Both the position numbers and the translations under genes were made by a program. Positions 58,872-64,000 of a DNA stretch of 64,000 nt are shown one piece after another. Origin of the DNA: JBQTHD01 sp052390275 (lineage in GTDB: Bacteria > Actinomycetota > Acidimicrobiia > Acidimicrobiales > AC-14); contig JBQTHD010000010.1 of assembly GCA_052390275.1 (NCBI GenBank), forward strand, positions 1 through 64,000. The letters run 5' to 3'. The first letter of the stretch is position 1. Each line of letters opens with the position of its first letter. Under the pieces are notes generated by a model. The model was not told the DNA's origin. It was given only the letters and a program-made list of their open reading frames with translations, and did no database searches.

Positions 58872-58909
58872 GCGGCCCCGGAACCAAATTCGAACAGTTC
58901 CGGGGCCGC
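58872..58909 (-). terminator. Hairpin between the binding-protein gene and livH
   Basis: Perfect 13-bp GC-rich inverted repeat (GCGGCCCCGGAAC / GTTCCGGGGCCGC) with a 12-nt loop, 11 nt after the livK-like stop. There is no T run, so it may act as a partial stop or mRNA stabiliser, letting the binding protein be made in excess over the membrane parts. Confidence 0.6.
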
Positions 58910-58919
58910 CTGTGGCTGC

Positions 58920-60191
58920 TCAGCCCACCAGTTCGTCAGTGGCGCCCAGCACCGTCAGCTTTCCGTCCTTCACTTCATAGACGAAGACGCCACTGCCGTT
59001 GACGTTGCCGTTCTCGGCAAAGGAGATCTCCTTTGAAACGCCGGCAATGGGGTCGAGGTTCTCTACGAATCTGAGCATGGACTCCCGGGTGGTGTTGCCT
59101 GCGGCGATGCCGGCCACGAACACGGCCACTGCGTCGCGACCCTCACTCGAGTAGGTGCCCGGGGCCCGACCAATCTTGTCCTCATAGGCCCGGGCGAACT
59201 CTCCCAGGGGCCCGGGGGCGTCGCTGGTGGCCAACTTGCAGGGGCAGGTGATCTGGGCCCCCTCGGCCGCGGCCGGGCCGGCCGCCTCGATGAACCCGGG
59301 GTCCAGGGCCCCGTCGCCGGAGATGAAGGTGGCCCGCACCCCGGCGTCGACCAGTTGCTTGCGGAACCGCCCGGCCTCGGCGAAGTAGCCCCCGTAGAAG
59401 ATGAGATCCGGGTTGGCCGCCTTGACCTTGTTGACCGCGGCGGAGAAGTCCTGGGAGTCGGGGTCGACCGAATCGGAGGTGGCGGTAGCCACCCCCTGGG
59501 CCTCCAGCAGGTCCCGGGTGCCATCGGTCAGGCCTTTGCCGTACTCGCTGTTGTCGTCCACGTAGGCCGCCCGCTTCGACTCCAACTTTTCGGCGATGTA
59601 GGTGGCCAGGCCCTTACCCTGCTCGCCGTCGTCGGGGATGATGCGGTGGAAGACCCTCTGGGGGTCAACCACCGTCGGCAGATCCACGTTGGTGGCTGAC
59701 GGGCTGACCATGACCAGCCCCGCCTCCTCCAGCGAGGGGAGCACGGCCTTGGTCTCTCCGGAGAAGACCGGCCCCACCACCCCGATAATGGATTCATCGT
59801 TGATGAAACGGTCCTTGAGGGTGGACGCCTGGGCCGGGTCCCCCTGGGTGTCGAACTCCACAAGTTCGATGGTGACGCCCTCGCCGGCCGCCCCGCTGGC
59901 GTTGGCCTCGTCCACGGCCAACTTGGCTCCGTCCCGGGCGTTGATGCCCAGGTTGGCGTTGTCCCCGGTGAGAGCCCCCACGAAGGCCAAAGAGATGGTG
60001 GTGCCGTCCGCCTCAGCCCCGCCCGAACCGTCGGGGCCTGCGTCCTCTCCGGCCCCGCCGCAGGCGGCCAGAGCCAGTCCGGCGGCCATGGCCAGGGCCG
60101 TCCAACGGTTCGCCCTTCGGCGACGGTTCGCCCTGACCCCGCTGTTCGGCCCAACCCAGGTCTGCTGCGACAAGCTTGGACCGAGTGCCAT
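58920..60191 (-). CDS. Branched-chain amino acid binding lipoprotein (LivJ/K-like)
   Basis: 423 residues from ATG 60191 (ATG 60215 also in frame); GGGGGTGGGG lies upstream. Lipoprotein signal TALAMAAGLALAACGG. The mature protein has TTISLAFVGALTGDNANLGI, IIGVVGPVFSGETKAV, VSPSATNVDLP, AAYVDDNSEYGKGLTDGTRD, DLIFYGGYFAEAGRF and TYSSEGRDAVAVFVAGIAAG, all typical of type I periplasmic binding proteins for Leu/Ile/Val or related ligands. It feeds the downstream LivH/LivM-G/LivF importer. Confidence 0.9.
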   Translation of the reverse strand: MALGPSLSQQTWVGPNSGVRANRRRRANRWTALAMAAGLALAACGGAGEDAGPDGSGGAEADGTTISLAFVGALTGDNANLGINARDGAKLAVDEANASGAAGEGVTIELVEFDTQGDPAQASTLKDRFINDESIIGVVGPVFSGETKAVLPSLEEAGLVMVSPSATNVDLPTVVDPQRVFHRIIPDDGEQGKGLATYIAEKLESKRAAYVDDNSEYGKGLTDGTRDLLEAQGVATATSDSVDPDSQDFSAAVNKVKAANPDLIFYGGYFAEAGRFRKQLVDAGVRATFISGDGALDPGFIEAAGPAAAEGAQITCPCKLATSDAPGPLGEFARAYEDKIGRAPGTYSSEGRDAVAVFVAGIAAGNTTRESMLRFVENLDPIAGVSKEISFAENGNVNGSGVFVYEVKDGKLTVLGATDELVG

Positions 60192-60350
60192 GCCCCACCC
60201 CCGAATCGTGGTCACCGGGCCTCCCGGCGATGGTCCTTGAGTCTATGGCGATGCCTTCGGACCCGACCAGAAAGAGCGAACCGAGTGTGATACCGACCCC
60301 CGGACCTGTCCCGGACCTGTCCCGGTCCTGGCTGTCCGGCCCGTTCGTGC

Positions 60351-61070
60351 CTAAGCGGGCGGAGAAATGGCTGCGGCCCCGGCCCGGTCCAGGACCGTCT
60401 CGATGGGGGCCAGGAGTCCGGTGATGAAGGGCCCGAACTCGGCGTAAATGGCCGACGCCTGGTCGAAGCGCATCTCATAGACGCAACGCTTGATGGCGGC
60501 CGGATCCTTGGCGAACAGAGTGACCGACCACTCCCAGTCGTCTAGTCCCACCGACCCGGTCACCAACTGGACCACCTGGCCGGCGTAGTGGCGGCCCAGG
60601 CGCCCGTGGGCTTCCATCATCTCCCGGCGGGTCTCGAAGGGGAGCATGTACCAGTTGCCGGCCACGTCCCGACGCTTGGACATGGGGTAGAAGCACATGA
60701 CTGTCATCCCCGCTGGAGGCAGGACCGGGTGGAGGCGGGGCCTCAACCGCTCGGGGGGCATGCCGTCGGCGTACTCGGACACCTCGGTGAGCGACACGTA
60801 GGAGTCGACCAGGACCAACCCGGCGGCAACCAGGTCGGCCTGGAACCTCTGCAGGCGCCAAAGGTCGGGCCCCAGGGCCAAGAAGCCGACGTCGGCCTTG
60901 TGCCCCAGCACCGCGAACGTGACCACCTGGTGATCGTCGGTCTGGCAGGCCTTGACGGCACTGACCACCGCTTCCGCGTCGGTGCTGGTGGACACTTTGG
61001 CGAAGAGGTGAAGAACCCCCCAGCCACTCCCCGGGCTTACCGCCTCCACGTCGCCGTGCTCTGTACCCAT
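60351..61070 (-). CDS. hemQ: Coproheme decarboxylase HemQ (chlorite-dismutase family)
   Basis: 239 residues from ATG 61070, where TAGTGT ends 7 nt upstream; the longer frame to 61214 includes the groEL terminator and is rejected. Conserved segments: YPMSKRRDVAGNWYMLPFET with the catalytic Tyr, RREMMEAHGRLGRHYAGQV, and the heme-His region VGLDDWEWSVTLFAKDP then YEMRFDQASAIYAEFGPFI. HemQ turns coproheme into heme b in the actinobacterial/firmicute pathway. No other hem genes lie in the window. Confidence 0.92.
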   Translation of the reverse strand: MGTEHGDVEAVSPGSGWGVLHLFAKVSTSTDAEAVVSAVKACQTDDHQVVTFAVLGHKADVGFLALGPDLWRLQRFQADLVAAGLVLVDSYVSLTEVSEYADGMPPERLRPRLHPVLPPAGMTVMCFYPMSKRRDVAGNWYMLPFETRREMMEAHGRLGRHYAGQVVQLVTGSVGLDDWEWSVTLFAKDPAAIKRCVYEMRFDQASAIYAEFGPFITGLLAPIETVLDRAGAAAISPPA

Positions 61071-61077
61071 CGCCCGG

Positions 61078-61083
61078 ACACTA
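61078..61083 (-). promoter_or_regulatory. -10 hexamer TAGTGT for hemQ
   Basis: Minus-strand TAGTGT, 7 nt before ATG 61070; leaderless start predicted. Confidence 0.5.
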
Positions 61084-61144
61084 ACGGCCGGCCCAGCCGG
61101 CTCGAGTGGGCCACTACCGACTGGACCCCAAGGGGCCGAGTCAC

Positions 61145-61189
61145 AAAAAGCGTTCGAGCCCGGGTCGCTGGGGGCGACCCGGGCTCGAA
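61145..61189 (-). terminator. Intrinsic terminator of groEL
   Basis: Perfect 16-bp stem (GCGACCCGGGCTCGAA on the plus strand pairs with 61153-61168) and a 5-nt loop, followed on the minus strand by CGCTTTTTG. It lies ~80 nt after the groEL stop and 60 nt before the hemQ promoter. It is the only classical stem plus T-run terminator I found in the window. Confidence 0.85.
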
Positions 61190-61270
61190 ACGGTTGCCAG
61201 CCTGCCCCTTCCACCGGACGGCTGACCCTTTCGGTTGGTGCGGGCCTCAGAAAGGCCGGGACGGCTGGGT

Positions 61271-62896
61271 TTAGAAGTCGTCCATCCCGCCACCGGGCAT
61301 GGCCGGAGCGGATGCCTTGTCCTCGGGCTTGTCGACGATGACAGCTTCGGTGGTGAGGAACAGCCCGGCGATGGAGGAGGCGTTCTGCAGGGCAGAACGG
61401 GTGACCTTGGCGGCGTCGATGACACCGGCGGCAACCAGGTCGACGTACTCACCAGTGGCGGCGTTGAGGCCCCAGGTGCCCTCCAGGTTGCGGACCTTCT
61501 CCACGACGACGCCGCCTTCCATGCCGGCGTTGATGGCGATTTGCTTCAGGGGAGCTTCCAGCGAGCGGGCCACGATGCGAGCCCCGGTGGCCTCGTCACC
61601 GACGAGGGTCTCGGCCAGAGCCAGAACCTTGGCCTGGGCCCGCAGCAGGGCGACCCCACCACCGGGGACCACACCCTCCTCCACGGCGGCCTTGGTGGTG
61701 CTGACCGCGTCCTCGATGCGGTGCTTCTTCTCCCGCAATTCCACCTCGGTGGCGGCCCCAACCTTGATGATCGCCACCCCGCCCGACAGCTTGGCCAGGC
61801 GCTCCTGGAGCTTCTCCCGGTCGTAGTCGGAGTCGGTGTTGTCGATCTCGGCCCGGATCTGGGCGACCCGCCCCTTGATGTCGGCCTCGGCTCCGGCGCC
61901 TTCGACCAGGGTGGTCTCGTCCTTGGTGATGGTGATCTTGCGGGCCCGGCCCAGCATGTCCATGGTGACGTTCTCCAGCTTGAGGCCGACGTCCTCGGTG
62001 ATCACCTGTCCGCCGGTGAGGATGGCCAGGTCCTGAAGCTGAGCCTTGCGCCGCTCGCCAAAGCCGGGAGCCTTGATGGCCACCGACTTGAAGGTGCCGC
62101 GGATCTTGTTGACCACCAGGGTGGCCAGGGCCTCGCCGTCGACGTCCTCGGCCACGATGACCAGCGCCCGGCCCGACTGCATGACCTTTTCCAGCACCGG
62201 AAGGAGGTCCCGCACGGCTGAGATCTTGCCGCCCGCCAGAAGGATGTAGGGGTCGTCGAGAACCGCTTCCATGCGCTCGGGGTCGGTGACGAAGTAGGGC
62301 GAGATGTAACCCTTGTCCAGACGCATTCCCTCGACCAGTTCCATCTCCATACCGAAGGTCTGGGACTCCTCGACGGTGATGACGCCGTCCTTGCCCACCT
62401 TGTCGATGGCGTCGGAGATCGTGTCGCCAATCTCGGTGTCGGCCGCAGAGATGGAGGCAACCTGGGAGACCTGCTCCTTGCCCTCGACCTCGTCGGCGAT
62501 GTCGGCGATGGCGGCCACGGCTTCCTTGGTGGCGGCCTCGATGCCCTTCTTCAACGTCATGGGGTTTGCGCCGGCAGCCACGTTGCGCAGGCCCTCGCGG
62601 ACCATCGCCCAGGCCAGGACGGTGGCGGTGGTGGTTCCGTCGCCAGCGACGTCGTCGGTCTTCTTGGCTACCTCCTTGACGAGTTCGGCACCGATGCGCT
62701 CGTAGGGGTCTTCGAGTTCGATCTCCTTGGCAATGGAGACACCATCGTTGGTGATGGTGGGGGCTCCCCACTTCTTGTCAAGAACAACGTTGCGACCCTT
62801 GGGTCCGAGCGTCACTCGAACGGCGTCGGCCAGCTGGTTCATTCCGCTTTCCAGGGACCGGCGGGCGGCCTCATCAAAGCTGATCATCTTCGGCAT
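61271..62896 (-). CDS. groEL: Chaperonin GroEL (GroEL2 type, without groES)
   Basis: 541 residues from ATG 62896, with GGAGGT 11 nt upstream. MISFDEAARRSLESGMNQLA, RNVVLDKKWGAPTITNDGVS, VAGDGTTTATVLAWAM (ATP Asp-Gly-Thr-Thr-Thr), and the C-terminus PGGGMDDF are typical. It folds proteins in a double ring with a GroES made elsewhere. No groES lies directly upstream, as for the stand-alone groEL2 of actinobacteria. A CIRCE element upstream implies HrcA repression and heat induction; a strong terminator follows the gene. Confidence 0.97.
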   Translation of the reverse strand: MPKMISFDEAARRSLESGMNQLADAVRVTLGPKGRNVVLDKKWGAPTITNDGVSIAKEIELEDPYERIGAELVKEVAKKTDDVAGDGTTTATVLAWAMVREGLRNVAAGANPMTLKKGIEAATKEAVAAIADIADEVEGKEQVSQVASISAADTEIGDTISDAIDKVGKDGVITVEESQTFGMEMELVEGMRLDKGYISPYFVTDPERMEAVLDDPYILLAGGKISAVRDLLPVLEKVMQSGRALVIVAEDVDGEALATLVVNKIRGTFKSVAIKAPGFGERRKAQLQDLAILTGGQVITEDVGLKLENVTMDMLGRARKITITKDETTLVEGAGAEADIKGRVAQIRAEIDNTDSDYDREKLQERLAKLSGGVAIIKVGAATEVELREKKHRIEDAVSTTKAAVEEGVVPGGGVALLRAQAKVLALAETLVGDEATGARIVARSLEAPLKQIAINAGMEGGVVVEKVRNLEGTWGLNAATGEYVDLVAAGVIDAAKVTRSALQNASSIAGLFLTTEAVIVDKPEDKASAPAMPGGGMDDF

Positions 62897-63062
62897 GGCT
62901 GTATCGGACCTCCGTGGTTGTGAGGGCTCTCGCCCCCGGTGGGGCTGTAGCTCAATGTCTTGATTCGGACCGGTGCCGCCCCCGAGGGGCCGCGACCGCC
63001 GGGTCACCGGGCCGGTGCACTTGGTTGGCGAACTTCCTTGGCGCCGAGAGCATAGATGCTTG

Positions 63063-63089
63063 CTGGCACTCTCGGACCGTGAGTGCTAA
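63063..63089 (-). promoter_or_regulatory. CIRCE operator (HrcA site) upstream of groEL
   Basis: CTGGCACTC - 9 nt - GAGTGCTAA. The right half is perfect and the left half matches the TTAGCACTC consensus at 7 of 9 positions, with the canonical 9-nt spacer. It lies ~170 nt before groEL ATG, so the transcript has a real leader. Confidence 0.85.
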
Positions 63090-63168
63090 CCAGCCAAGCA
63101 CGTGCCTCTGGCCGTTGCAACCCCAGCCCGGTCCGGGCTGTGAATCGCGGCCGACCAAAGTGCGGTAT

Positions 63169-63441
63169 TCAGCCCCCGGCCACCGCCGGCAGAATCGAGA
63201 CGGCCTGGTTCGGGGCCACCGGGGTGGCCAACCCGTCGAGAAAGCGCACGTCCTCCTCGGCCACGAACACGTTGACGAACCGCCGGATCCGGCCGTCGTC
63301 GTCGAACAGGCGGGCGGCGAACCCGGGGTGGGCGACCTCCAGACCGGCCAGCACCTCAGCCACCGTCGCCCCCTCCACCTCCACCTGGGCAGCGCCGGCC
63401 GACAGGGATCGGAGTTGGGTGGGTATCCGCACGATGACCAT
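63169..63441 (-). CDS. MoaD/ThiS-like sulfur-carrier protein
   Basis: 90 residues with a ubiquitin-like beta-grasp fold: MVIVRIPTQLRSLSAGAAQV, TVAEVLAGLEVAHPGFAARL, RRFVNVFVAEEDVRFLDGL and the C-terminal Gly-Gly (ILPAVAGG) that is adenylated and thiocarboxylated in MoaD, ThiS and CysO. It sits 19 nt after the thrC stop. A PLP-enzyme plus thiocarboxylate carrier pair recalls mycobacterial CysM-CysO, so this carrier may donate sulfur in an amino-acid or cofactor reaction. Its partner E1-like and protease genes are not in the window. Confidence 0.85.
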   Translation of the reverse strand: MVIVRIPTQLRSLSAGAAQVEVEGATVAEVLAGLEVAHPGFAARLFDDDGRIRRFVNVFVAEEDVRFLDGLATPVAPNQAVSILPAVAGG

Positions 63442-63460
63442 GGCGGGAATCAGTCTTCCA

Positions 63461-64000
63461 CTACTGCCACGTCAGGCCGGCGCCGGCGAAGGCTTCCAGC
63501 GTCGGGGCGATGGTGACGGTGGGCCGGGCGGCGGAGATGACCGCCTCGGTGGTCTTGAGGCCGTGGCCGGTCACGTAGGCGACGACCCGTTCGTCTGGGC
63601 GGACCACCCCGGCCGCGGCCAGGCGGGCCAGGGTGGCGATGGTCACCCCTCCGGCGGTCTCGGCGAAGATCCCTTCGGTCCGCGCCAAAAGAAGCATGGC
63701 CTCGACTATCTCGTCGTCGGGCACGGCCTGGATCTGGCCTCCGCTGCTGCGGACCGCCTCGATCGCGTAGGACCCGTCGGCCGGGTTGCCAATGGCCAGG
63801 GACTTGGCGATTCCCGACGGCTTGACCGGACGGACGTGGTCGTGGCCCTCGGCGAAGGCGGTGGCGACCGGTGCGCACCCCTGGGCCTGGGCCCCCGACA
63901 CCCGGACGTCGGGGACCTTGTCGAGGAGCCCGACGGTTGCCAACTCGGAAAATCCCTTGGCGATCTTGGTCAACTGCGATCCCGAGGCGATCGGCACGAC
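63461..64000 (-). CDS. thrC: Threonine synthase, C-terminal part (runs off the window)
   Basis: The last ~179 residues are visible; the gene continues beyond 64000, so the start is not seen. LTKIAKGFSELATVGLLDKV, RVSGAQAQGCAPVATAFAEG, VRPVKPSGIAKSLAIGNPAD, EGIFAETAGGVTIATLARLA and VVAYVTGHGLKTTEAVISAA match actinobacterial PLP-dependent threonine synthases (the tetraglycine phosphate loop would be upstream). It converts O-phosphohomoserine to threonine. The adjacent MoaD-like carrier and groEL form a conserved actinobacterial block. Confidence 0.9.
   Translation of the reverse strand, partial: VVPIASGSQLTKIAKGFSELATVGLLDKVPDVRVSGAQAQGCAPVATAFAEGHDHVRPVKPSGIAKSLAIGNPADGSYAIEAVRSSGGQIQAVPDDEIVEAMLLLARTEGIFAETAGGVTIATLARLAAAGVVRPDERVVAYVTGHGLKTTEAVISAARPTVTIAPTLEAFAGAGLTWQ

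Noticed and set aside
61071..61214. N-terminal extension of HemQ
   Set aside because: It would include the groEL terminator and the -10 hexamer; ATG 61070 fits both promoter spacing and family length.

Overview
The window is 64 kb of very GC-rich chromosome from an actinobacterium. Several features point to the Acidimicrobiia or a close deep branch: two actinobacterial micro-ribosomal proteins (bS22 type at 41837, bL37 type at 49827), an actinobacterial GroEL2 - MoaD-like - threonine synthase block with a CIRCE element, HemQ, the bioB auxiliary protein BsaP, and many leaderless starts with a TAnnnT hexamer 6-10 nt before ATG or GTG. The order is inferred, not proven; no rRNA gene or taxon marker is present.

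Layout. 1-2.2 kb is a decayed accessory patch: an RHS/YD-repeat tail, a coupled small protein, a frameshifted mini-gene, and a VapBC-like module whose toxin is broken by one missing base. 2.3-14.1 kb is a plus-strand surface-glycan block: giant membrane GT2, DUF5719-like protein, dolichol-phosphate-mannose-synthase-like GT, membrane thioredoxin, Wzm/Wzt ABC exporter, coiled-coil methyltransferase and a two-domain glycosyltransferase. 14.1-22.2 kb holds a PIN-toxin remnant, a PstS-like lipoprotein, a YfhO-like membrane protein, an SGNH hydrolase, a lipase and an Ig-like membrane-anchored protein. 22.5-27.1 kb is a compact cassette of GT2, radical SAM protein and an epimerase::methyltransferase fusion, followed by a long disordered histone-H1-like protein. 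29-33.8 kb has a flavin oxidoreductase, an acyl-ACP desaturase, a DUF4399 lipoprotein and a membrane metalloprotease.

34-50 kb is mostly housekeeping: serS, a drug-type ABC pair, pth, rplY, prs, a shortened glmU, tRNA-Gln, ispE, rsmA, an RlpA-like protein, tatD, metG, rsmI, DUF192 and ychF. 50-53 kb carries an alpha/beta hydrolase and an overlapping larE-like - bioB - bsaP operon. 53-60 kb is a branched-chain amino-acid type ABC system with a fused permease-ATPase and two binding lipoproteins. 60-64 kb holds hemQ, groEL with CIRCE and a strong terminator, a MoaD/ThiS-like carrier and the end of thrC.

Two themes run through the window. First, transcription and translation are tightly packed: repeated 4-base GTGA stop/start overlaps and leaderless starts, including a divergent serS/ABC pair whose two -10 hexamers share the same TA. 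Second, short tandem repeats have expanded in or near at least eight genes (16-nt non-coding units, a 30-nt His-rich insert in an ABC ATPase, TNG and TTAPP repeats, KAPRAKA repeats). The best candidates for new biology are the larE-bioB-bsaP operon, the GT2 - radical SAM - epimerase::methyltransferase cassette, and the Wzm/Wzt-methyltransferase glycan exporter.
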